Shown here piece by piece: positions 20,985 through 30,349 of a DNA stretch of 64,000 nt. The position numbers and the translations under genes are program-made. The notes below the pieces were generated by a model. The model was not told the DNA's origin. It made no database searches and worked only from the letters and a program-made list of their open reading frames with translations. Position 1 is the first letter of the stretch. Each line of letters begins with the position of its first letter. The DNA is from Allolobophora icterica. Lineage: Eukaryota > Annelida > Clitellata > Crassiclitellata > Lumbricidae. The stretch lies in contig OY744610.1 of the NCBI GenBank assembly GCA_963556255.1, forward strand, positions 63,616,298-63,680,297, given 5' to 3'.

Positions 20985-22050
20985 ATTCCGAGAGAAAAGC
21001 CTATTTAAAGGTGTCTAGGCATAGCCAAACAATTTTAGTAGTAGGCTATTCAAAGTATTCAACGACATCTTGCGCCCGCCAGGGCCGTTGAAGACGACCT
21101 TACCTTACATATACTCTTCAGAAATTTTTTCTCGTCCTCTAATCTATCCATTTTTATTCCGAGGTCTAACGTCGTCTTTTGACATCACAGTTGGCGGATT
21201 ACAAAAGTGTACAATAATAGTAGTTTCAGTTAAACGGCACTGTTTGATAACAAATATCACTAGCGTCGCCCTCTCCTTAATCCAGGTTTTGGGGTTGGCA
21301 CTGCCAGAGTACGAGCAGTGGCGGCAGTGCTCGAAATCGACCGGAACGCATCGGAACGCCGTTCCGGTTCGTCAAATGAATTAGCGTTTCCGTTCCGGTT
21401 CGTCAAATGAATTATTGTGGAAAATACTATGAAATTAACGTGAAAGCTCCCATATCTTTGACTAGCGTACCGTTTCGTAAAATTTTCCATTTCGAGCACT
21501 GAGTGGCGGAGTGAACAATGGATGGATGGATTCAAATTTTAACGACATCTTATAACAACAATTCTGAAACGACCGGTGTAACGGTGTTCAAAGTTAGCGT
21601 AAAATAAGTCATAGATTTAGTGTGCAACGCCATCTCGTGGTTGCAGTTGATATCAACATTGTTAAAGCCGTTTAAAATATCGATCCTTTGATCTACAGAA
21701 AACGCGAAACTTTATTTTATATATTACCTCGGTTTATCTTGCTTTAAAGGTGTCCAGAGTTTAACGACGTCTTATAGAAACAAAGGCTGTTGACGTCGAC
21801 AAAATTATTTTGGCATAATACAGTTCAGTACAGGTATTTTAAATTAAAATGAGAAATGTGTACGTTCTGAAATGACCGATGTTACAATGTCCAAAGTCAG
21901 CGTAATATAAGTGGTAGCTGTAGTGTGTAACGACGTCTTGTGGTTGACAAGGCAGTTATATTAATATCAACGTTAACTTAGCCGTTGAACATGTAGATTT
22001 ATTAAGCAACCGAGCGAATGAAACTGATGATTATATTACCTAAGTTTCAC
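20985..22050 (+). repeat. Composite-repeat modules
   Basis: M1 at about 21005 is followed by M2 at 21060-21105 (AACGACATCTTGCGCCCGCC, then GGGCCGTTGAAG) and M3 at 21235-21335. M2' copies are at 21535 and 21760-21830, M1 at 21743. A 35-bp stretch (TTCCGTTCCGGTTCGTCAAA and neighbours) is duplicated at about 21355-21410. No gene. Confidence 0.7.
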
Positions 22051-22053
22051 TTG

Positions 22054-22470
22054 ATTTAAAGGTGTCTCTGGAGAGCGGCGTCTGATGCCAATCCTGAGAG
22101 GCAGCCATTGGTATGAAGTATTAGCGACTTCACTTTCTTTGCCTCGGCATATAATAATGGATGGCCATTCGTCTTTCTCGCCGCCTGATCATTCCCTGAC
22201 AGCGTACGGTCAGTGTATTCAATATAGCTGAGTTGGCTAGGGGGCGCTAGTGGAGTCGAATGACGAAACATGTTTCTGCTCTGTTGGAAATTTGAAACTC
22301 GGAACGTGAATTGACAGCCGATCGGGCTAACCACTAGAACAGCGTTGAGCTTGTCATTAACTGAGCGCCTCTGAATAAGCTGGTTCCCTTCGTTCGCATG
22401 ATTAAGTGAGTTGGCGCTGAATAAATTCGAAGATTACGATTGCGCTCTCCACAGACACCTTAAAGTTTCA
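22054..22470 (-). mobile_element. tRNA-SINE copy bounded by inverted M1 ends
   Basis: Outer ends are imperfect inverted repeats of about 24 bp: TTTAAAGGTGTCTCTGGAGA at 22055-22074 against GCTCTCCACAGACACCTTAA at 22444-22463. Inside, the minus strand carries a tRNA-like head (CTAGTGGTTAGCCCGATCGG, box A type) and further family sequence (GCGCCCCCTAGCCAACTCAG). Two related copies are at 23423-24025 and 28765-29270. Confidence 0.65.
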
Positions 22471-23422
22471 AATTTTATGCTATAATTATGGTAACATCCT
22501 CTTTATAACTGCTAAACTTGCGTTTTCTTCACATATATTTTGGCTGTTTAGTTAAGATTAAGGTGTTTTACCTGCTATACAGAAATTGTCTTTTAAAGTA
22601 TTATTTTTTTATAGAAAGCGCCACTTCTCGTACTCTGGTAGAACCAGTCTGATGCATGGAAGAAGAGAGACGATGATGCTAATAATCTTGTTATTAACAC
22701 AGCCTCATTAAACAATTCCTACTGTAAATATTATGTTCAAATTATTGTGTTAAAACGGAAGTTGAGAACTGTTCAAAAATATTATCTGCTCTCTTCGTCA
22801 ACGACCTTTGATGCCAAAAAGATCTCGTTCAATTCTTCCATCCAATCCAATTTCTGACTTACAGCCACTCACTAAAACCTCTCTAAGGCAACCGCGTCAC
22901 TGTTCGGGTGGTGCCAGTTCGCAACTGGATAAAGAAGGAGGGCGACACTGATAATCTTCGTTGTAAGGCAGCGTCCTTAAAGTCAATCAGAAATGTTTAG
23001 TCAACGGATTTTGACGTCATTTAGAGGATTTTAGGCAGACGGAATTTCTTTTTTGTTGTTGTTTAAAGTTTAGTTTAAAGTATAAATTCAATATCAGTAC
23101 GGTACAGATTTCGCGCGTAAATGGCGCGAAAACCGAATTTCTCGATTAACTCGTATTAACTCGTATAATCTCTTGATTAACTCGTATAATCCTTTACAAT
23201 GTTTCGATTATTTCGTATGTAATCAGGCATAATATCGAATCGCATAATTTATCCTGTCTATCAATGTAGAAAACAAACTCTCTCGATTCAACGATTCGAC
23301 GCATCAACTTCTCGACGCCATTTTTTCTATAGATATATAGATCATTTTCCAGCACTCCACTTAATACCAAAAAAAACAGATATAAAGCGAAGCTAACAAA
23401 ATTATAGCACCAGAATATATAA
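22471..23422. repeat. Inverted composite-repeat modules, no gene
   Basis: Inverted M2 is at 22795-22830 and inverted M3 at about 22905-22985 (GAAGGAGGGCGACACTGATA). The rest is AT-rich unique sequence with short CTCGTATAATCTC repeats near 23150-23200. No gene is supported. Confidence 0.6.
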
Positions 23423-24025
23423 CTTTAAGGTGTGTAAGGTGAGCGTCAATTACAGGATAATAGTCTAATGAGAATGTAAAAATAGCCTCAGCATTCAGTG
23501 ACATCTTGCGGCTGCCAGGGTAGCTGACGTCGAACTTACATTACACTACTCTATATCCAAAATTGAAGTATTGGTCATAGCATTCGGTTTCCCCCAAGAA
23601 CCTTTTCTAAGGGATTACATAAGATCCTAATCGTAATCTTAGAATTTATTCAGCGCCAACACACTCAGTCATGCGAACGAAGGGAATCAGCTTATTCACG
23701 GGCGCTCAGTCAATGACAAACTCAACGCTGGTCTAGTGGTTAGTCTGCTTGGCTGTCAGTCTTACGTTCGGGGTTCAAGTCTCCGACAAGGCATGATCAT
23801 GGCATTTAGACTTCACTAGCGCCCCCTAGTCAACTCAGCTATAATAAATACACTGACCGTACACCATCAGTTAGAAGATCAGACAATTAGAAAGACGAAT
23901 GGCCACCCATCCTCATATGCCGAAACAAAGAAAATGAAGTCGCTTATGCTTCATACCAGTGGCTGCCTCTCGGGATTTTTATTATAGCGTCAGGCCCGCT
24001 GTTACTGGACACCTTTAAATAAAGT
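23423..24025 (+). mobile_element. tRNA-SINE copy bounded by M1 ends
   Basis: Plus-strand SINE with the clearest internal promoter: box A TGGTCTAGTGGTTAG near 23731 and box B GGGGTTCAAGTC near 23772. The body then contains CACTAGCGCCCCCTAGTCAA. Flanks carry M1 (ACTTTAAGGTGTGTAAGGTG) on the left and its inverse (GGACACCTTTAAATAAAG) on the right. The homologous body at 22054-22470 is inverted. Confidence 0.7.
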
Positions 24026-24950
24026 TTCTCCTTAGCTATATATAATCATCAGTTTCAGTTCTTCGGTGCATGCTTGTAGAGTCCGACCCATTGAATTTCT
24101 CTTGAGGAAAATAAGCTGTCTTAATTAATGCGATAGAAACGGTGAGAACTGTGACAAAATAAATTATGCCGACGTCAACGGCTCCTTTGGTGTCATAAGA
24201 TGTTAAACTCTGGATCCATCCTACTTACTTACTTTACATCGGTTACTTCAGAACGTATATTTCTCATTTTAGTGTTATGGATAGATTATGTTGAGTCACT
24301 ATTTTGACTGTAGCTTCTTAAAAATTCAAAAGCTGAATAAGAATTTCATATCGAAGGCGCTGTAGGCGGCGATTATCGTTCCTTATGGTTGTCAGAGCGG
24401 TTTACGTCAATTTTATTTTAGACTAGTTAGACACCTTTAAAAGGGTTATTCCGATTTGTATATTTACAAATTTCGATTGATCAGTGGCCATATATAAAAT
24501 GAGAGCTGTCAAAATAATTGGACACCCTTTTAATTGAGATTTTCGCTCTATAAGTAAAAACTCGGATAGGCTTAATTGATTTGATAGCTCGTTTCGGTTC
24601 CTGGCTAAGACTTAACTTAAAGCGATCAGCGACGGTGGTATATAAATAATCGAATTGGATGGGATTGAACTGGATTGGATCGGATTGAATTCCTCAGATT
24701 TGAGCGACACTTTGTGGATGTTAATGTCGTTTAACTTTACATCGATATTACGTAAGTATTACGTATTTCAGCAAAATATATCTAAGAGCGGCAGCTTTAG
24801 TAGTTCCATTGTCTTCGATATCTTGTGGCTACCAGGGCAGTTGACGTCACTGTTAACACATTTCCTGACTTTGGGATGGCAGCATCTGGCACTATTGGTT
24901 AAAGGTTGATTCAAAGGATGGAGAATATCAAAAAGTGAACAGCAAAATCG
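24026..24950 (-). repeat. Inverted composite-repeat modules, no gene
   Basis: Inverted M2' is at 24170-24230 (GCCGACGTCAACGGCTCC, then TTAAACTCTGGATCCATCC). Inverted M1 is at about 24427, and M2-like CTTGTGGCTACCAGGGCAGT at about 24822. No gene. Confidence 0.65.
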
Positions 24951-25830
24951 ATAACTATATAGCATTCGTAAAAGCGATTTAAAGGTGTCGAAATTGACCT
25001 CAAAGTTATCAATAGAAATCACTGTTTTTATTACATCTAGTGGTTGGATGCAGACTGACAATGGATGCTGTGTCGGTACCTACAGCTGTATGGCACATAT
25101 TATAAGCGGTTCTATTGTAGATCTACGCTGTACGCACCATCTTTAAACTCCCTCATGGAGACAGTACTCATCCATTGTTTGTCAGTCTATACTAGGAGTC
25201 ACGTCATTTGACTTGATTAGTAAACTGCAATTTTTTTATCTTTATTTATTTATTTATTTATTCCGGATATTTCTATAGCACCTCTCGAAGTCTACTACTA
25301 CTGAGAGGCGCTCCCGACTACAGCATTGGTATACTGTGTCGGAGTTTTCACGCCGAAGCGCCACGAGCAATTGCGAGTGAAGGACTTGCCCAAGGTCCGT
25401 ACGCAGCGGCTAGAGTGGGATTCGAACCTGCAACCCTTCGGTCACAAGGCGCCGAACTTACCACTGAGCCACCACGCCCTACAATGTTTAGATTTCAAGA
25501 GGAAACTGCTACCTGCATACTAATATAGGTATTTTTTATCTGAACCTGGAACCACACGATCAATATACTAGATCTTGCAGTAAACACACGAGTCTGAAAT
25601 GTTACGCTTACTCAAATATAAGGCATATTTTGGTTTTGTTTCGTGGGTCTATACGCTGTAGCATTCCTTGCCAACTGAGTTAATTCTCTGCCTGTTGTAA
25701 ACCATTTGAAAACACAATAAAACGGTGTTTGATGGAATCACTGCATGTGTGAAACATATGATGAATGGTTGATATATGTGTAATTTATAAATCTACTGCA
25801 GAAACATAATCTCGCATAGATTTATCTACT
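24951..25830 (+). mobile_element. Decayed LINE 3' region, split by a SINE
   Basis: M1 (24978) is followed by about 600 bp that recurs at 50385-50780, 54230-54760 and 57640-58170, in part at 27880-28070 and 55040-55210. Its translation in shifting frames resembles the end of a LINE protein (a 'WNSLPTEL...LKRxLMESL'-like ending at about 25670-25735), so it is probably the 3' end of an L2/CR1-type LINE. This copy is interrupted by the SINE at 25231-25480, which the other copies lack. Confidence 0.65.
25231..25480 (-). mobile_element. Full-length tRNA-derived SINE with (AAAT)n tail
   Basis: Read on the minus strand from 25480: box A TGGCTCAGTGGTAAG, box B GGTTCGAATCCC, a tRNA-unrelated body (GTCGGGAGCGCCTCTCAGTA), then an (AATA)n tail ending in A-rich sequence near 25231. 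The tail section GGAGCGCCTC...GGTGCTAT is also the 3' end of the LINE at 48497-48978. Insertion is shown by the empty homologous sites near 54340, 57765 and 50390. Confidence 0.85.
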
Positions 25831-25839
25831 GCTATATAA

Positions 25840-26800
25840 ATTCAATTGCCAATGTGTGCACAATTCACCCTCTGGCGATGCCAGTGAAAAGCAGGAGGGT
25901 GACGCTAATCATCTGTTATGACGCAGCGTCGATTAACACGCGAGCATAGCAAACCATCGCACAGCTCCTCGTGGTTAGGATGTCGTTTCCCTGTCGACGT
26001 CAGCAGTCTATGATGCCATAAGATGAATTTTAACTGTATGGACTAACCCCGCCACTAAGTTTTTGCTCCTCTTCAACGGTCTTCATTTTTGTCTCACTGT
26101 TACATTAATTCAAGTATTCTACTCCTTTCCGTTCTAATCCTGTACTAATGCATTTGTTAATATGAGATCGTTCTTAACTACAAACCCTGGCAGCCGCAAA
26201 ATGTCGTTAAACACTGAGTGCTCATACAATTTTAGAGCTGTGCTTAAACACCTTTAAATTGTATCTCTCAGACGCTATATATATTTTATTTTGTACAATC
26301 TCTAGATCATCGGCTCATGTTGTTAACTCTGAATACTAGTACAATTTTGAAGACACCTCTAAATCGTGACTTTCCAATGCTATATAAATTTTTCGTTCAA
26401 TCGTTAGTTAATCTGGACAATCGTCGAACGTAGCAAATTGCTGTAACAAAACCAATTTAGTGAAAATTATACAGAAGTTTTTCCTAAAGACGTCAATGCA
26501 GTTAGTCTCTTTAGCTGTCGTTGAAACCTTGGATTCAAATACAATCTGTGGATGACATTCGCTTTATAAATTACAGCAGAAAAGCGGTCCTGTATTAAAC
26601 AGGGCTATAATTTTATTAACCCAAACAAATTTCTGCCGACATCAACGGCTTTTGTTGCCATGAGATGTCGTTTAACTCTCGATGCATATATATTTTCATG
26701 TTACCGAAAGTTGATGCTAGCCTCTTACAGTATGTTAAACTCTCAATCATTGACTTACGACAGTGTGCTAGCGTACATTAATGTAAAGCTAACATCGCTG
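25840..26800 (-). repeat. Inverted composite-repeat modules
   Basis: Inverted M3 is at 25868-25940 (GCAGGAGGGTGACGCTAATC), inverted M2' at 25990-26035 and 26632-26680, inverted M2 at about 26185-26215 (GGCAGCCGCAAAATGTCGTT), and inverted M1 at 26245 and 26352. Forward order here is M2-M1-M3-M2', the exact reverse of plus-strand copies. No gene. Confidence 0.7.
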
Positions 26801-26822
26801 AGCAGTTATGAAAGACCGACGA

Positions 26823-27090
26823 TCTTCTTCTTCTTCTTCTTCTTCTTCTCCTTCTCCTTCTCCTTCTCCTTCTCCTTCTCCTTCTCCTCCTCCTCCTCCT
26901 CCTCCTCCTCCTCCTCCTCCTCCTCCTCCTTCTTCTTCTTCTTCTTCTTCTTCTTCTTCTTCTTCTTCTTCTTCTTCTTCTTCTTCTTCTTCTTCTTCCT
27001 CCTCCTCCTCCTCCTCCTCTTTCTCTTTCCCTTTCTCGTTCTCTTCCTTTTTCTCTGCATTCTCTTTCTAATCTTCCTCCTCCTCCAATC
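26823..27090. repeat. Long polypyrimidine tract (TTC)n/(TCC)n
   Basis: About 265 bases of almost uninterrupted pyrimidine made of TTC and TCC blocks. The poly-Ser, poly-Pro and poly-Lys/Glu frames are artefacts. Such mirror-symmetric tracts can adopt triplex DNA in principle. Confidence 0.95.
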
Positions 27091-27129
27091 TATCCCTCTT
27101 CCTCTTCGTCTACCTATTCCTCATACTCT

Positions 27130-27380
27130 CTCAAACTAATACAGCTCTGAAAAAGGCTCGCAGATGGCAATTATGTCAGAAGATCCATACTGCAGAACAG
27201 CTGATTTGATCGAGCTCTACCGGAAATCGCAGTTATGTGACCATTGCATTCATCAGCTCTGGCTACCTCCTCATGAGGACAAGTACTCACTTCGCAAGAG
27301 AGTATATCCTTTCATTCTGCCTCTTGTTAAATCTAAATTGTTTAAAAGCAGCTTTCTTAATCAATGTATCTTGAATTAAA
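27130..27380 (+). mobile_element. LINE C-terminal fragment
   Basis: The plus-strand frame from about 27164 reads RTADLIELYRKSQLCDHCIH, LWLPPHEDKYSLRKR, then VKSKLFKSSFLNQCIL, a typical end of a Jockey/CR1-type LINE ORF2 protein ('LLPP...YxLRxR...FxxSFLxRxL'). The stop codon at 27377-27379 is probably the genuine ORF2 stop. Everything upstream is lost to the microsatellite. Confidence 0.75.
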
Positions 27381-27539
27381 TTCAGTTGCGCATGCGTAAC
27401 TTTATAATCTGCTCCTGTTATAGATTATTTTTCAAATGTATGTAATCGTTGTAAACATGTAATGCAGTTGCGCTTCTTACACTGTAGATACCAACAAAGG
27501 CTACATACTTACCTACATACTTAACACGGGCTGTCGTTG

Positions 27540-27870
27540 TGCCATTTTAATGAAGGAATGAGACCCGGTCAACTCTGGCGGTCCTCGTGCCCTAAACAAT
27601 GGAAGGCAATCCCCATAGTCCTCTGTGGGGGAAGTGCACACCAGACTCGCTGATGGAAGACGAAAACGGAAGAAAACAATAAGGAAGAAAGGAAATGGTC
27701 AAGGAGAACGAAGAAAGAATACGAAGGAAGCAAAACACAAACACTAAACTTGTCCAAAATATTGGGGGGGATTTGGTTATTTATTCTACACTTGTTGCAT
27801 TGGATGTACAGTCCATCTCAATTATTGGGGGGCACGTGCCCCGGCTGCCACCCCAGAGTCTACGCCTATG
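27540..27870 (-). repeat. Unclassified dispersed repeat, hAT-like end
   Basis: 27821-27866 is the inverse of 12167-12210 (GGCGTAGACTCTGGGG, then GTGCCCCCC). Neighbouring sequence contains GGAAGGCAATCCCCATAG, similar in style to 7823. No transposase frame is present. Confidence 0.45.
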
Positions 27871-27879
27871 TCTAGTGTG

Positions 27880-28110
27880 TATCACTTTAAAACACAGTTT
27901 AAACGGGATTTGATGGAATCACTGTGTGTGTAGCATAAATTATGATAAAATTAATCTGTATGCACTACTGCACAAGCATTGCCTTGTATATTTCTGGACC
28001 TTGGCACATTTCTTAACTGGTTTGCTTCACCCTTTGGTGGTCAGTGTTATTGCTCTGGATACAGAACTGGCAGAATCTAAGAGCTGTTAGTGAACTGACT
28101 TTTGTATAGC
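27880..28110 (+). mobile_element. Partial LINE 3' region copy
   Basis: Shares AAACGGGATTTGATGGAATC, CTGTATGCACTACTGCACAA and the following stretch with the copies at 50620-50780, 54590-54760 and 58010-58170. Followed, like them, by module M1 (28128). Confidence 0.6.
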
Positions 28111-28760
28111 AGTTTTGATACACGATTTTAAGGTGTCTTAGTATGTCAGTTTTAGTTATCACTATTATCAGTATAATCGCTTTTGAACGACATCTTGCGG
28201 TTGCCCGGACGGTTGACCTTACTTTATATTAGTCATTACATAGGCCTACTTTTAGTGCTACAGCTTAAGCAGAAAGTTCAAAGGTTTACCGTCGGCCCTT
28301 ATGACATCCATCCTAAGGCCGTTGACAACAACATTACCGATTGAGCATAGCGTCTGCTTAACGACGCTGCGTTACAACAATGAATTACCAGCTTCACCCT
28401 CCTTCTCTAACCAGCTGGGAACTGGCACCACCTGAATAGTGGCGGAGTTAACGACATCTTGCGGCTGCCTTAGAGAAATTTAAGTGGGTGGCTCTGCGCA
28501 AGAAATTTAATTGGATGCGAGAATTCAACGAGATCTTATAAAATCAAAGGAGGAGTTTCTGTTTAACGACACTGTGTGAATCACAAAGACAATTAACATC
28601 ACCCTCTTTCTTTTTCCAGGCTTGACTGGTACTATGCAGTGGCGTTTTCTACAATATTCTTAATTAAAAGACACTTTCTTTCAGTTACGTAGAACACTTT
28701 GCTAACAGCTTGTCACTTAAACATGAAGCGAAACTGATTTAATTATAGCCTCAAAATATC
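28111..28760 (+). repeat. Ordered composite-repeat modules
   Basis: Order: M1 (28128), M2 (28188), M2' (28300), M3 (28355-28445), M2 (28450), M2' (28520), M3 (28560-28650). This is the densest clean example of the module succession in the window. Confidence 0.75.
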
Positions 28761-28764
28761 AAAC

Positions 28765-29270
28765 TTTCAGGTGTCTAAGGAGAGCATAAACACCGAATAA
28801 TAGCGCGTAGCGACCTCTGACGTCCAACCTTAAATTACACTTCTGCAATTCCTAACTAGAAGCATTGGTCATTGCGTTCGGTGTCCTCCATGAGCCTTTT
28901 CTAAGAGATTACAGAGATATGTAATCGTAATCGTAATCCGATTTTATTCAGCGCCAACTCACAAAGTCATGCGACGAAGGGAACCAGCTTATTCACAGGC
29001 GTCCTACATTCGGGGATTCAAATTTCCAACAGGGCAGAAACATGTTTCGAAATTTTGACTCCACGAGCGCCCCCTAGCCAATTCAGCTATAATGAATACA
29101 CTGACCGTACGCTGTCATTGGGAAGATTAGGCGGAGACATAGACGAATGATCACACATCCTCATATGCCGAGGGAAAGAAATTTAAGTCGCTAATACTTC
29201 ATACCAATGGCAGCCTGCCGGGATTAGGGTGAAGTACCGCTCTCAGTGAACACCTAGAAATCAAGTTAAA
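28765..29270 (+). mobile_element. tRNA-SINE family copy with lost head, M1-bounded
   Basis: M1 (TTTCAGGTGTCTAAGGAGAG) on the left and its inverse (GAACACCTAGAAATCAAG) on the right enclose the family body: ATTTTATTCAGCGCCAACTC, GCGCCCCCTAGCCAATTCAG, AGTCGCTAATACTTCATACC. Compared with 23423-24025 the tRNA box A region is deleted. It ends about 190 bp left of the Polinton. Confidence 0.65.
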
Positions 29271-29459
29271 TTTAGGCTATATATAAATATATGTGTAAGT
29301 CGACGTAATCGACCCTGGCAGCCGCTAGATGGCGTTAAACACTTCAACGCTACAAAATATTTTTAGACTCAGTTGAACACCTTTAACTCGATTAGTTCAG
29401 TTGTTATATACTTCGGGTTTTCGTCAAATAATTAGGTGCAAGATGCCAGGATGCAAGGA

Positions 29460-29858
29460 AGTAGATGACAAGTGAGCGTTTTGACGCAGGCTGTACAGAA
29501 GCGATTTGATATATTAGACTGTCTCTACAGAAAAGGGTCCACAGAGGGCCCACAGGATCCACGGACCCTTATCAAAGATCAGTTTCCAAGCAGTGCCTAT
29601 GGCTATCATGGCTAGAAGTCTTTTGAATCGCGATGACAAGTGAGTGGGCTAACGCAGTGCGCTATAGAAGTCCTAGAATACAAAAGACCCTCTCTACGGA
29701 AGCCTTTAACGCAGGCCCAATAGAAGCCTGTTGATATAAAAAGACTGGCTCTGAAGAAGCCTGGCGCTACAGAAGTCCAGGGCTTTTATCACAATTGGCT
29801 ATCAAAAAGGAGTGGAAGATTTTGAACGCAGGCTCAATAGAAGGAAGCCTGGGCAGGC
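29460..29858 (+). repeat. Left terminal inverted repeat, 399 bp
   Basis: Inverse of 46314-46712 with one difference seen by eye: G at 29764 against the A-equivalent at 46408. No indels. Similarity stops after GCCTGGGCAGGC. Near identity suggests a recent insertion or continued correction between the ends. Confidence 0.95.
29483..29844 (+). repeat. Subterminal repeats inside the left TIR
   Basis: Five imperfect copies of a ~20-bp motif, consensus RACGCAGGCYNNAYAGAAG, at about 29483, 29651, 29708, 29759 and 29824, with mirror copies in the right TIR. The outermost 38 bp (GATGACAAGTGAG, then ACGCAG, then AGAAG, from 29464) is repeated 168 bp further in, at 29632. Such iterated ends are plausible binding sites for integrase or the replication machinery (inference). 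Confidence 0.7.
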
Positions 29859-29919
29859 AACTGTTTTCTCGCGAACAATCGAAAACCCCAATCCTTTAAT
29901 CAACCAGTCAATCGAAATT

Positions 29920-29929
29920 TATATAAATA
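29920..29929 (+). promoter_or_regulatory. TATA-like element before the first Polinton gene
   Basis: TATATAAATA about 58 bp upstream of the ATG at 29988 and just inside the left TIR. Position and sequence suit a TATA box; no other promoter motif is claimed. Confidence 0.4.
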
Positions 29930-29987
29930 CAAATAAAGTATTTTTCAATTTAAATAAATGAATACGTTGTGGTATACATAAATCATA

Positions 29988-30263
29988 ATGTTAGGACAAA
30001 ACTTTTGCATTTGGCTCGGTATAGGTAAAACATCCCTCTGCTGTCGCAGGTGCATTGGGGAGTACTGTTTCAAACATTTGGCACGACTGCGAAACGGTTG
30101 TGGGACAAAACCATGTGCCAAATGTGGAAGGGGTATAAAAACACACGTGGGTGAGTGTATGAAATGTGGTTATTTCGCTAAATATTTGAGAGCTCGACGA
30201 GGTGGGTTAGTTCGCGAATTTAATAAAGAATGGAAACGTCTATCATCTATTTCAATAGACTAG
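29988..30263 (+). CDS. Small Cys-rich protein, probable zinc binder (Polinton)
   Basis: 91 residues. Cysteines are spaced as zinc ligands: C19-x2-C22, C27-x2-H30, then C43-x2-C46 and C57-x2-C60, with a basic C-terminal third (YLRARRGG). No signal peptide or membrane segment. It is the leftmost gene, just inside the TIR and upstream of the polymerase in the same direction, so a role early in the cycle (regulation or replication) is possible but not shown. I do not recognise a named family. AATAAA-like sequence follows the stop (30266-30272). Confidence 0.7.
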   Translation: MLGQNFCIWLGIGKTSLCCRRCIGEYCFKHLARLRNGCGTKPCAKCGRGIKTHVGECMKCGYFAKYLRARRGGLVREFNKEWKRLSSISID

Positions 30264-30349
30264 ATAATAAAAAATTTCTATTTAAAGAAATGATAAACTT
30301 ATTATATTAGAGAAAAGTTTGCCACAGTAATATAAACTAATTTATTACT

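Noticed and set aside
26660..27139. 159-codon frame with poly-Phe/poly-Ser and the opposite poly-Lys/Glu frame
   Set aside because: Pure microsatellite translation.
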